64,000 nt of DNA, taken from NCBI GenBank assembly GCA_963720695.1, contig CAVRGG010000004.1:186001-250000 (forward strand). The letters run 5' to 3'. Below the pieces are notes generated by a model. That model saw only the letters and a list, made by a program, of their open reading frames with translations. It had not been told where the DNA came from and ran no database searches. Shown here in pieces: positions 18,805 to 30,900 of this stretch. The first letter of the stretch is position 1. Each line of letters opens with the position of its first letter. This DNA is from UBA668 sp963720695 (lineage in GTDB: Bacteria; Actinomycetota; Acidimicrobiia; Acidimicrobiales; Ilumatobacteraceae). The position numbers were made by a program, and so were the translations under genes.

Positions 18805-21800
18805 CGATGGCATCCAGGTCTCGGCCGGCGTCGGTGTTCCCGTTGTTCGATGAGAGTCCATGAGTGGACCCATCGAACCACAGCGACCAGCTGCCGTTGA
18901 AGTTGTTGGTGCCGCTGAAGTAGGCAACGTCCTCGTCGGCAACAGTGAGGCCGCTGAAGAAGTTCCCCAACCGTGTTCCGTCGGTGAAGGACATGAAGAA
19001 GTGGTTGGCATCCACGTACGACAGCCCGTCGGCGTTGGCGTTGGCCGGCACACCGCGCTGGCTCGAGTTGAACACCCGGCTGAAGGTGTTGTTGGTGTGG
19101 TTGAAGCGGAAGACGTCCGTGTCGGATCCGCCAGGAACGCCGTTCACGGGCGCAAGGTGATCACCAGCTGTGGTGAAGTACACGTCACCGTTTAGCACCG
19201 TGAAGTCCTCGAGGTCGAGTGCGTCGGTGGCGAGATACGGCGTCATGTCGAAGGCCAGAGTCCAGTCGGTACCGTCCCACTAGAGGATGTCCTCGTCCTG
19301 CACGACCGTACCCGAGGGGAACACTGCGTTGGTCGCCGTATTCCACAGCTTGAAGTCAGACAGTCCCGTACCGGTGGCGAGGTCGTCTGCGAGCGACACA
19401 TAGAAGACGGTGTCACTTTCCCGGGAGATGCCGTCCACCTGGACTCCAACGGGCAGCGGGAACGGCTGCATCGCCATGTACTTGAACCGGAACCAGGAGC
19501 CGTTGAAGCGCAGAATGTCGTTCCTGCTGCCGGTGCCGTTGAGACCGGCCGGGTTGGTGTTGCCGAACGTCGAGACGTACAAGGTCCGGTCGACCTGGAC
19601 GGTCCGGGTGACGGTCGTGACGTTGCCGGCCGCGTCGCTCGCCACCACGGTGATCGTGTGGCTTCCCCATTGAGGTTCAGCGTGCTGACGACGGCCGACT
19701 TCGCTCCCGCAGTCGCACCGACCGACACCGGGGTGTTGGCGTCGATGGCGTAGGTGACGCTGGAGATCGCCGTCGTGGCAGGCGTGTTGCCCACCGTGAA
19801 GGTCAGCATGGCGCTGTTGGCACCCGGTGTCCAGACCGGCGCCGTGATCGTCGGAGCCACCTTGTCGACCGACGAAGGAAATGTCGATGAACGGTCCCCA
19901 GTTGCCGGCGACGTCCTTGCCGTGCACCCAGAGGTGGTTGGTTCCTTCTGGAAGGGTCGCCACCTGCGCCATCGGAATGTCGAGCAGGATGCCCTCGGAC
20001 ATCGAGTTCCACGCCCCGTCGGTCGGCACGAACAGAATTCCTGTCCCGACTTTGGCGGGCGCCGGCTGGGCAGCGCTCGAGGAACCCTTCGGCACGGACC
20101 ACCGCCGACGTCGCGTCGGGCATGGTGGCCTTCACCCGCATGACCTTGTTGGTGGAGTCGATGCCGATGACACCGTTGGTCGGGTTCGGGGCGACCGACA
20201 CGAACGTCGTGTCCGGACCCTGGCGGTCGAGCACGAACTGGAAGTCTCGAGATCGCACCGGGGTTGCGCGTTCGAGTCGTAGCGACGGACGTCGATGGTG
20301 TAGGTGCCGTCGGGCAGCGAGGTCGAGCATGCTGGCCGGGATGACCTGACTCGAAGCTGACCGTGACGGCGTCGACGCCGTTGGGCTTGATGATGTCGCC
20401 CACGGCGTCGCAGGTCCACCGTTGATGCGGAAGTCGGCGCCGAGGATCACCGAACCGCCGAGTGGTGTCGTCGGAGATGGTGCCGTGGAGCGTGACGTCG
20501 GCCGAGCCGTTGGCGATCGCCGGCGTGATGCTGAAGGCGTCGAGATCGGGCCGACGGTGTCGGTGGTAGGCCGGAACGGAGGCGAAGGGCACCCCAGTTG
20601 CCGGCCGCAGTCCAGACCACGGACGTAGACGTTGTGGTAGCCGGTGAGCGCGAGCGGTGCCGTGACGGCCTCGCTGTGCGCACGAACGCAGTCCGAAGCC
20701 GTCATCGCGCGTGCCGGTGCCCGGGAGGCCGAGCGAGTCGACGAAGTATTCCGCGGCCGTCACGGTCGACGCCGCATCAGTGATCGTGGCGGTGAGCGTC
20801 GTGCCGGCGACCGTCAACGTGCCGACGTAGGCGATGCCGAGGTGAGCGGGCCGGTCACGTCCGGACCGACACTGCCGTGTCGTGACCTCGATGAAGCCGA
20901 CGGCGCCGCCGTAGGTCGGGCGTTGCCGGCCTTGGCGGGCTTGCGACCCATGTTGCGGGTCTGCAGGTTGCCGTCGAACACCGTGTACCGGCGTGCCGAT
21001 CGTGGCGTTCGCCGGGACCTGGACGATCATGTCGGTCGTCTCGACCCGGGCCGACCGTCTGGGCGACGACTTGTACGGGAAGGTGCGGGCGTTGCCGTCC
21101 TCGGCGATCACGGTTGCTCGGCGCCCAGCAGGGACATCGAGTGGTAGGTGCGGCCGGCGTTGACGTAACGGATCAGCACCTTCTGCCCGGCGTGACGTGG
21201 CCGCTGCGAGCACCGGCACGTTGCCGGCGAGGCCATGCCGTTGAGCAGGGTCCACTTCGGTGCGAAGTTGCGCATGTCGAAGGTGGTCGGGTTGGCGGCC
21301 AGCGCGGGGTCGATCTCGCTGACCAAGCACCGTGGCCTCCACGTCGAACGCGCTGTGCGGAGTGCGTAGGCCTGACCGCGGTGGCCGAGGCGACCTTCAG
21401 CGCGCCGTAGCAGCCCATGCGCGACCTGGTGGCGACAGTTCTTGCGTGGGCCAGCCTCGTAGAGGAAGGTGCCCGGCTCGTGGCCGTGAAGGTGTACGGC
21501 TTCGGGCCGCCGGGGGGACGCCGGTGAGGTCGGACGGAAGCGCTGACCCTGGAAGGACAGCGAGGTGTCCTCGGCGAGCCCGTTGTGCAGGGTGACGGTG
21601 ACGAGCGTCACGGCCGTGGCCTGGATGACCGGCGCCTGCCCGATCTGTGCCACTGGGGCGCCGCCGCAGTCGCCTGCGACGTAGCCCCAGATGTCGACGT
21701 CCGTGGTGCCGCCGCCGGCGAGCGGCAGGGTCCGTGCCGGTGGTGGCGCACAGATCGACCGCACGATCGGAGCGAAGGCAACACGGCTCGGTGCTGCACT

Positions 21801-21903
21801 CGGTGACGGCGACGTCGGCCATGGTGACCGCGAGGACGGCCGCGCCGGCCGCTGCGGCCCAGCGACGCACTCGCGCCGGACGGTGAGGGTTGCTGTTGTT
21901 CAT
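18788..21903 (-). pseudogene. Cupredoxin/multicopper-oxidase-like protein with Ig-like and repeat domains (U), disrupted
   Basis: About 1,038 residues. A signal peptide follows MNNSNPHRPARVRRW. Two cupredoxin-like domains follow, with TLHNGLAEDTSLSFQGQRF, EPGTFLYEAGP, a CYGALKV strand and LIRYVNAGRTYHSMSLLG. Canonical oxidase His motifs are eroded: YEAG stands where YHSH is usual. The centre has Ig/FN3-like units (HNVYVRGLD, TLHGTISDDT, LPDGTYTIDVRRYD). The end has at least four repeats around NDILRFNG, DEDIL, SDTDVFRFN and ADEDVAYFSG, separated by YVSLADDLATG-type strands. Roughly a dozen small indels and one in-frame TAG (19280-19282) interrupt it. Third cupredoxin gene of the operon; probably surface located. 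Confidence 0.7.
19280..19282 (-). other. In-frame TAG inside the repeat domain of U
   Basis: DEDIL-TAG-WDGTDW is read in one continuous frame on both sides, with no indel needed. The sister repeats in the same protein carry Arg or Tyr at the aligned position (DILRFNG, DVFRFNH, DVAYFSG). A CAG-to-TAG change would explain it. It is a substitution-type lesion, unlike the indels around it. Confidence 0.8.
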
Positions 21904-21923
21904 GGTGGTTCCCATCTCTTCCA

Positions 21924-23318
21924 TCACGGGCAGCCGGGCTTGGCAGGGGTCGTCTGGCAGGGTCGATCCGCATGTAGGTGATCGGACCGGTCATGTTCAC
22001 GCCCCAGGAGGTGATCTGGTACAGGGCGTGGTTGTGCGAGATGATGTAGTACTCACCGCACTGGTTCAGGCTCTGGTTGCCGGGAGGCTGTGCGCCGTTG
22101 ACGCCCAGGTACGGGCTGCCGCTGTAGAACATGCCGAACACCTGGTTGGCAACCTGCGGCACCACGACGGGCACCGGGTTGGCCTCGCTGTAGTTCTCGG
22201 CGTCGTGCCAGCTGAACAGCACGTCGTAGGTCTGGCCGGGGCCGATGTCGATGGCGAACTTCTCGTAGGAGAGGTCCTCGTTGCCGGGGCCTACGACCGG
22301 CTGGCCGTCACGGCCCACCACTCGGCCGTTGTTGCCGTGGGGGTGGAACGGGTAGGTCTCGGTGCCGACGTTCAGGTACCGGGCCACGCCGCCGAACTGG
22401 TGGTCACCGCCGGGCACGCCCGAGGCGAACGTCTGCGGCCGCACCTCGGCGAGGGCGCCGTAGGGCTGGTTCGGCAACCAGCTGGCGCCGTTGTCGGCGA
22501 TGCTGTCGGGGAAGCCACGACCGTTGACCAGCCAGTAGCGGGGGTGGTAGTTGTCGAGGTTGTAGTTGCTGGTGCCGCCGGCGTCCTGCTTCTCGATCGC
22601 CTGGTTGAGGTACGGATCGATCTCGGAGAGCAGGACGAGGAAGTCCTCGTCGTTGTAGGCACCGTTGGGGTGGAGCTCGCCGCCGGGGCTGAATTCGCCG
22701 TCGTCGTGAAGCGGCTGTTCGTGCTGTTGTAGACGTGGTCGGCGCCGAGCGTCGGACGGACGATGAGGGCGCCGAACAGGCCCATGCGAACCTGCACGTC
22801 ACCGTCGGTACCCGACTCGTAGAGGAAGGTGCCGGGGTGGTCGGCGACGAAGCTGTAGGTGACGTGCCGCCCGTGGCCGCACCGAGTTGGTGAGCGAGCT
22901 CGTGACCAGGCCGCCGCCGTTGCGAACTGTGGGTTGGCCGGAGCGCCGTTGGCCATCACGTCGTGCTGGCCGGGGAACATGATCGACACGTCACGGGTCA
23001 GCGTGTTCTTGAGGGTGATCGTGACCTGGTCGCCCTGCGTTGACACACAGCACCGGGCTGGGGTGCTGGAAGTGGCCGCCGGTGATCTTGTAGCCGTACA
23101 TGTAGGCGGTGTTGCCGTCCGGCAGGGTGATGTAGTCCTTCGCGGTCTCGAGGTTGAAGGTGGGCCCGTTGGTGCAGACCATGCCGACACGCCGGGAGCC
23201 GGCGCCGGCACGGTGGCCGAGGCGGAGGGCACCCCGGTGACGCCGAGCATGCCGACGGCACTGAGCGCTGACGGCTGGCAATGACGAACCGCCGCCGGTG
23301 GGAAGTGAAGCGTTGCAT
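21924..23318 (-). pseudogene. Multicopper oxidase homologue MCO-2, multiply frame-disrupted
   Basis: About 465 residues from ATG 23318 (MQRFTSHRRRFVIA, then a signal-like hydrophobic stretch). Domain 1 has DYITLPDGNTAYMYGYKITG, VTITLKNTLTRDVSIMFPG and HPGTFLYESGTDGDVQVRMG followed by LFGALIVRP, a typical oxidase strand order, but YESG stands where YHSH would give trinuclear copper ligands. The C-terminal cupredoxin has ETYPFHPHGNNGRV, CGEYYIISHNHALYQITSWG and a stop near 21924. Frame changes occur near 23280, 23195, 23040, 22900 and 22705, mostly CC or GG runs one base short. The gap to MCO-1 is 29 bases and the next gene begins 20 bases on. Catalytic competence is doubtful from the ligands. 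Confidence 0.74.
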
Positions 23319-23347
23319 CGTGATACCTCGTTCGTTCGCAGTCAGGC

Positions 23348-24866
23348 TCAGGTGTTCGGCACGGTCTGGGGCGGGCAGGGTGCCGGTCGGGGTACACATG
23401 GATTTCGGTGGTCTGACCACCGAGGCCGCTGTCGCCCGCCAGGTTGTCGTGCGCATGCAACGAGCGGTTGTAGAGGAGGTACGATGTCGTACCCAGCAGC
23501 CGTCCGGGCCGATGTAAGGCCGGAGCGGTGATGATCACGTCGAAGCTCTCACCGGCACCGATGTTGAAGGTGTGGGTGAAGTAGCTGGCGTCGGTCGCCG
23601 TCACGGCCCCGCATCAGCGTGGCGTCACGACCGACGACGTGCATCTTGATGCCGTCGATGGTCATCGCCGCCTCCTTGAAGCCGAGGTTGGAGAACCGAA
23701 GTGCGACCCGCTCGCCCGCGTTGCACGTGATCAGCGAGCTCAGCGGCTGGTACTGCAGGTGGTCTAGCCGACGTGGTGGCGAGGTCGCCGTTGGCGTCGG
23801 TCTTGACCGGCATGTACGGGCTTGGCCACGGCGTGCCGGCGGGAAGGCCGGTCGACCCGGCCGTGCCCATGGGACTGTGTCGCCACGACCGTGCCAGCGG
23901 TCGGCTCCCCATCCGTCGGGTACGGAGCGTTCGGGGCGACCGTGTCGGGGTAGGTGCGGCCGTTGAGCAGCGAGAAGTCGGCGTGGTAGTCGCTCCACTC
24001 GGGCAACTGGATGTGCGCATCCGCCCAGTGGGCCTCGGCCCACACCTCGGAGAGGTGGAAGGCGAACTCCCGGTCGTAGCCGGTGATGCCGTTGCCATCG
24101 TTGTAGAGGAACTTGGTGAAGCCACCGAGTCGCTGTCGTGCCGTTCTGGCTGGGCCGGACGAACACGATGCCGTTCATGCCCATGTGCACGTGCTCGACG
24201 TCCTCCACGTGGCAGTGGTACATGTAGCTGCCCGGATCACGGGGCCGGTACACGTACCGGAACACCGTGCCCGCCGGCACCGACACCGAGCCGGTGGGCT
24301 CGCCGTCGAAGAACGGGATCACGTTGCGGAAGCCGTGCCAGTGGAGCGTGTGGGCGTCGAACAGGTCGGGCCGCATCTGCCAGTCCGAGGTTGGTGATGT
24401 CGACCACGAACTCCGTGGTGTGCACGTTGTTCGGGTCGCACTCGTTCACCCAGAACAGCGGGGCGCTGTGCTGGGCCCGCTGCTTCTGGCTGGAACCGCT
24501 GCGTCGCGTCGAGGTCGGTGATGTTGCGGAACCCGAAGACGTAGGTCGACAGGTCGACTCGGACCACCGTCGCCGTTCAGCGCCCCGTCATGCCCTTGCC
24601 TTCGCCGAGCGGATCGGGGTGGAAGAAGCCGATCGGCGGCGTGGTGCGGCAGGTCGATCCAGCCGTCGGTGCCACCGAGGAACATGTAGTGCGTCGGGTC
24701 CGGATCTGGCCGAGCGTGCGGCGTCGGCGCCGGCCTTGGTGACCGAGAACGGGCTGAAGCGCCGGTCCGCCGCCATGAGACCCACAGCGAGGATGGTCGA
24801 TCCACCCGCCAGCCGGAGCAGTTCACGTCGGCCGAGTTGCGTCGACCCTTCCTTTTCGCTCGACAT
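23348..24866 (-). pseudogene. Tat-exported multicopper oxidase MCO-1, multiply frame-disrupted
   Basis: About 506 residues. A twin-arginine signal (LGRRELLRLAGG) follows ATG 24866, which has a strong GGAGGAGA ribosome site. Copper ligands are well kept: LHWHGF and YMYHCHVEDVEHVHMGMNG, the latter resembling the type-1 site of two-domain oxidases and nitrite reductases. FSNLGFKEAAMTIDGIKMHV and HTFNIGAGESFDVIITAP mark the second cupredoxin domain, and YLLYNRSLHAHDNLAG lies near the end. About nine 1-base frame changes are required (for example near 24745, 24490, 24385, 24130 and 23765). Of the three cupredoxin genes this is the only one with a recognisable set of copper ligands, so it is probably the catalytic unit. 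The substrate (metal, phenol) is unknown. Confidence 0.8.
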
Positions 24867-24917
24867 GTTGTCTCCTCCGTCGTCGTTCCTGGTCGTTGTG
24901 CTGTGGTGTCTGCCGGC

Positions 24918-27900
24918 TCATGACACGGTCCCGCCGGTGAAGTTGTCGACTGGTGCATCGGGCTGGCGTTGGTGGCGCCGACGAACTGGACCCCGATCCG
25001 GCCGCCGCCGTTGACGAGGTACGTCGGCCAGGATGGCGCCGCATCGACGGACACCGTACCGATCGAGACGCCGTTCTTGTAGACCGTCACCGTGCCGTCG
25101 GCCATCGCTCTAGCACCGAACTGGTCGCTGTTGCCGAAGCTGACACGGTGATCGTCCTTCGAGCACGGGCCGCTGGGACCGCCGGTCGGACCGTCGCTGA
25201 TCGTCGAGACCGTGTCTGGCCGCTGCCTGGTCGTAGTTGACGATGATCATCGAGGTGTTGCCGGTGGCGACCTTGAGCAGCAGCGCATTGGTCGTCGACC
25301 GCTGCGTCGGGGCGCCGGCGAAGGTGAACTGCGCCTCCTGGTTGGCGCCCGAAGGAGTTGTTCCGACCTCGGCTGTTCATGTAGAACAGCGGTGCGTTGC
25401 TGCCGGTTCCGGCCCGAAGGGCGCTGCCGACGATGCTGTACCCGTTGGCGCATCCAGAGCCGTCCAGGTCGGCCGCCAGCCGGTGCCATGCCGAGGCTCG
25501 CCGCTGTCGGCGCGGTTGAAGTCGTCGAGCAGCGGCGTGGTCGGGAAGAGCACGGTGCCGTGCCGACCAGCTCGTCGGCACCGGCGTCCACCGGAGCTGC
25601 TTCGGGCCTGACGGTCGATGTCGTCCCCGGAGCGTCGGTGCCCGTGAGGCGACGCTGGCACCCACGTTCACCGCCGGCGAGCCGGCGGTGCAGGTGGTAG
25701 TTGCCCAGCAGCTCCGGCGGCAGGTCGAGGCTGACCAGGATCGCACCGATGAAGTTGGGTTGGTCCGCCAGGCGTTGAACGACACCGCGTGTCGTACGGC
25801 GCGACGACGTGCGGGTCGACGCCGACCTTGTTGGTCGCGCTGGCGAGGGATGTCCCGTTCCTGGTGCTCTGGAGACATCGAGTTGGTCAGGCGTGAGCGT
25901 CCCGGGCATGTCGGCGACGCCGGCATGTCCCAGATGTTGATGTCACTGGCATCGCCGGCGCCCCGAGGCCGGTGACCCCAGCGGCATCACGGGAGCCCGC
26001 ACGGTTGTCCCAGAAGATGTTGTTGAACATCATCGGGTCGCTGAACAGCGGCGAACCGTTGGCAGGGTCGCGTGGATGCAGGTCGCTGTTCCGCGAGGTC
26101 GACAGACCGGCCGGAGCCGGCGAGCCGTCGCTGGTGAGCGCCGTCGCCGTGGTGATGTTCTTCATCACGGTGTTGTTGTAGAAGCGGCACGTTCGGCGTG
26201 TCGTTCGATGCGCGACGCCGCCACCTTCGTGGGTGCTGCACGTTGTTGACGATGATGTTGTCGAACACGTCCATCTGGAACCGAGCGGGTCGACCGTGCC
26301 GGGACCGCCGGCCATCAGGAAGCGGAGGCCGCCACCGTCGTCGTTGGCCAGGTTGGCCTGGATCAGGTTGCGGCTGATCGTGACCGGAGCCGCTGCCCGG
26401 CGACAGGTGCGCCGGGTTGGCGGGCAGGGTGCCGGCGATGGTGATGCCGCCGCCCTCGTCGTAGGACCGGTTGAACCAGATGCGGTTGTGGTCGATCACG
26501 CCGTTGGGGCTGTAGCCGTAGGCCGTCAGACCGCCGCCGTACTCTGCGGAGAAGTTGCCGCAGATGTCGTTGTCGGCGACCCGATAGCCGTCGGACCGTT
26601 GAAGAGGCCGATGCCACCGGCGAGGTTGGTGCCGGCGTTTGCGATGATGCGGTTGTTGGCGATGTGCACGTTCTCGTTGTGGTTCTCGCCGATGGCCACG
26701 TCAGGGGTACCGATGCGGATCGTGCCGTAGCCACCACCGTTGTTCTGCACCATGTTGTTGGTGATCTGCAGGTTCTTGGCGTAGGAGTTGGCGAACACCG
26801 CGCCGCCCTGGGTGCTGGACGTTGGCCGGGAGCCCGGTGTTCCCACCGCCGATGGCGTTGAGGTTGCCCGGGAAGCCCTGCTGGTCGCCGCCACGGAGGT
26901 CGAAGCCGTCGATGCTGCCGGTGAAGTCGCGGTGAAGGCGAGCTCGGATGTTGGCGACAGCGGCGTGCCGTCGGTCGGATCGGTGCCGTTGGAGGCGACA
27001 CCGAACACGGAGACGACCGCACCGTCGTTGATGGTCTGGTTGCCGCTCCAGATGATGCCGGCGATGTTGTTGTACCAATTGGTCGCCGTCAGGCTGTCGC
27101 CACCGAAGGCACCGCCGTCGATGATGGAGCCCGGCACCGTCCGTTGCCGCGAACGCCACCGGGGCCGACGCCCTGGATCTTGATCGGGCTGTTGACGATC
27201 AGGTTCTCGTAGTAGGCGCCGCGGGGGTTGTTCCGCGGGTTCGCCGGATCGGAAGCGTACCGGGGTAGACGACGACGAGGTTCTGCTTGGCTCGGTGGTG
27301 GTGCTCCCGGCCTCGGCAGCATCGATGGCGCGTCTGGATCGTGGCGTACGGCTTGCCCGGGCCGACCTCGAACAAGTTCGGCTGGTAGATGGTGCCCGAG
27401 CAGGCGGTGACGTTGCCGCCACCGAAGTTGTCGAGCCACGGCCGGATGCCGTCCGACGGCGTCTGCCGAAGGAGTACACGCCGATCCGACCACCGCCGGA
27501 CGCCCGGCGAGCGGGCCAGGTGACCCCGCCGTTCTGGACGTTGGCGACGTGACGTTCACGCTGCCGATCAGCACGCCGTCGACATACACCTCGACGATGC
27601 CGTCAGCGAACGCTCGTGCACCGAGCTGCTGACCGGCGGTCAGCGTCGCGGGGATCACGAGGTGCGTGGCGTTGGTGTACGTCGGGTTGAAGTTGGAGCC
27701 GGTCCGATCCTGAGTACGTACCTCGATGCCCGTGCTGGTCCGCACGACCCGGATGAAGCTGGCCGGCGCCGGGCTGTCGTTCCCGTGTCGTCACTTCAGG
27801 TTGAGGCCCTGCTCGGAGTTCGACGGTCGACGTTCGCCATGGTGATGAACGCCTCCTGGTTGGCGCCGTAGTTAGTGGCGTCTGGACGTGTTGTTGTTCG

Positions 27901-30900
27901 TGCCGGTCCACCAGGCGTTGACGACCTGCGAGTTGCCGACTCTGCACCGCACCGCGAATGTCCATGCGGTTCGAGGTCACGCTGAATGCGGTCGAGTTGG
28001 GCGAATATGCCCAGCTGTATCGAGTCGAGCTGTTGCTGTCGCCCTGGTTGCAGTGCTCGGCGTGCCGAGACCGGGGTTGGAGTCACCGCTCGGTTGAAGG
28101 TGTCTCGGACCTGCGTTCCGGTGAATGCCGGTGCCTGCCGAAGCCGAGCACGTGGAAGGTGAGGCCGTTGACCGTGGTCGTTGCCCTGGTCGTTGGTCAC
28201 CATCAGCTGGTGGGGACCCGAGCCGGCACCGTGTCGGCACGTGTGACCGTGATCTGGCGTGTCGCTCCACGCCGAGGTGGCGCCACCGTGCCCCGTCGAG
28301 GGTCACCGTTGCCGGATGCCCCGAACGCGGTGCCCTTGACGACGATCGATGTGACGTCACCGGAGCCGTTCACGTACGGCTTGTCCACCGCGAACAGCTG
28401 CGGGGTGACGGCGCAGACGTCGCACTGCACCTTGACGGTCTGGCCGCCCGGGAGCTGCACGACCACACCCACCTGGGTGGGGGCGAGGTCGGCCGGGATC
28501 AGCACGCCGGGGATCGCCTCGAACTCGGCCGCGATGGTGCGGTAGTCCGGCTTGTAGTTGGCGTTCAGCTTGCCCGGCTGACCGGGGTCGTTGCCGACGA
28601 AGCGGTACACGTTGGCGCACACACCCGACGGCGTCGGGCAGTTGATCCGGTTGGTCGACGGCATCAGCACGTCGAACAGGCCGCTGTAGTCCGACTCGGT
28701 GGTGTAGACGAGCCGGTTGCGTGAAGTCGTAGATGCCGACCGGGGCGAACGGCACGCCGGCCTTCTCGCCGTAGTTGATCTGGTGCGGGTCGCTGGAGAA
28801 GTTGAGGTCGTCGACGACCAGACCCCAGAAGCGGCCGGGGATCGGCACATCGGTGAAGACGTTGAACGTCGGCACGATCGAGCGGCCGTTGTTGAGCGGC
28901 ACCAGCTTGGTGTCGCACAACGGCTTGGCCATGCCCTCGTAGGGCGATCCGCCGATGTCGGTGAGCGTCGGGTTGTCGGTCGGGCTCGTGCGGGCACGGT
29001 CACGCCGACCGGGACGCCGTTGGGCGCAGTGTCGGTGGTCGGTGCCGTAGCCGTCCGGCATGCCGAAGCCGGCGATGTCCACGATGTGGAGCGCACCGGC
29101 GCAGGCGGGCGGCGGGAAGCTGCGGGGACGAAGTCGTCACCGTTGCCGATGTTGATGTCCTCTTCCACGGTGAAGCTGGTAGCAGCGGGCTGTGTCGAAG
29201 GCATCGGATCCTCCGGCATGTCTCACGTGCACCAGATAGTCCTGCCCGCCGGCGAGCGGAGTCGTCGGGTCGCTGCCGTCCGAGCAGGTGCCGATGCCGG
29301 GATGGATCGGCGCGAGCGTGCATCCTGGCAGCCGTCGCCGAAGCCGTAGTTGCCGTCGACGGCCGAGAAGCCGTTCTGGAACTGGTTGCCCATCAGCGGG
29401 CGCCTCGAGGCAGTCCGGTCGGCGTCGTTGGAGATCTGCTGACCGGCCGGGGTAGGTCAGCGGGTTGCCATCGACGTCGCGGGCGACGCAGTCGCCGTCG
29501 TCGTTCTTGCCGGGCATCTCCCAGGTCTCGGTGATGTAGGTGTTGAGCAGATCGCCCAGCTTGTAGGAGCCGTCGGCGTCCAACTCGTAGGTGTCGGTCG
29601 CGTCGCAGGTGGTGCACCGACATCGCGTGCCGCAGTCGACCGGCGCGTACAGGTCGACGTCAGACCGGACACGCCGGGCTGCCAGTCCTCGACCGCTGCG
29701 TAGCGGGGGTCGAGCTCGTTGCGGGTGGTGTCGTAGGACACCGTGCCGACGATGCCGCCGTTCTGCGGGTCGACACCGTTGGTGACGCCCGTCGGGTCAT
29801 AGGAGTGGACGCCCCAGTCCATCGTGCCGGAGAGGCCGATGATCGGGAGCACGCTCACGTCGACGCCGGCGCCCAGCACGGTGGTGGGGGTCGGCTGGTT
29901 GTCGGCCTGGTAGGTGACGCCGGTGGTGTAGTAGAGGTCGTTGTAGGCCTCCATCACCAACCACTGGGTCATCGGGTAGCCGCTCTCCATGCAGTAGTAG
30001 CCGCACGGGTCGGTGCCGACGACCGTGGTGCCACGGTCCATGAGCGAGTTGTCACGACGGCGCAGGGTGAGGGTGTAGTTGGGGACGCCCAACTCGCCTT
30101 CGCCGGCGTCCGGGCAGCCGTTGTCGGTTGGTGTCGGTCCAGTCCATCTTGCCGTTGCGGTTGGTGTCGTTGAACACGTAGCCGCTGTAGGTCGGTCCAC
30201 CAGCCCGGCAGGGGCACAGGCCCATGTCGACCGTGCTCGCCGTTCGACGACGGTCACGTTCTGGAGATCGAGGATGTAGTCCTGGGGCTCGTCCCAGTAG
30301 GTGATGGTGTAGAGCCCGTCGGGGACGTGGTTGATGGTGAACTTGCCGTTGGCGTCGGCCTGGCCGGTCCACACCATCGTGTCGCCGTTGTTGAGGTCGG
30401 TCAGCGACACCCAGGCATTGGCGATGGGCTTGTCGAGCTTGCCGCCGCCGAGGCCGCCCCAGATCTCGCCGGTCTGGGTGGTGCCGCCGTTGGTGGGCAC
30501 GTAGACCTTGACGGCCTCGACGATGCCGGTGATGCTGCCGTGTCGAGACGCCGTCGACGCCCTTGCTGGTCGAGACGCCACGCGTGCGTCGTAGGGGCTG
30601 GTGGGTCTCGGGCGTGTAGCCGAAGATGATGGCCGGGAAGGGCTCACCGGCGACGGTGAACTCGGTGTCGAGGCCGGTGGCGCCCTCCATGACCCATGCG
30701 TCCCAGTCGTGGTTGCCCTCGAGCGTGGTGGTCTGGATGAAGTTGGAGCCGTCCGGCGGGGTCACCGAGAGGGTGAAGCGGTTGGTGCCGAGGTCCGGGA
30801 TCTTGATCTTGCCCTCGATGGCGGCAGTCGCTGGCACGGCGACGTTCGGTGCGAGCTCGGCGGCGATCTGCTGCGTTCGAGGGGAACGGCGGATGGCGTG

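Noticed and set aside
19280..19282. TAG read as pyrrolysine or other recoding
   Set aside because: No sign of pyl genes and the protein is in an error-rich region; substitution or error is more likely.
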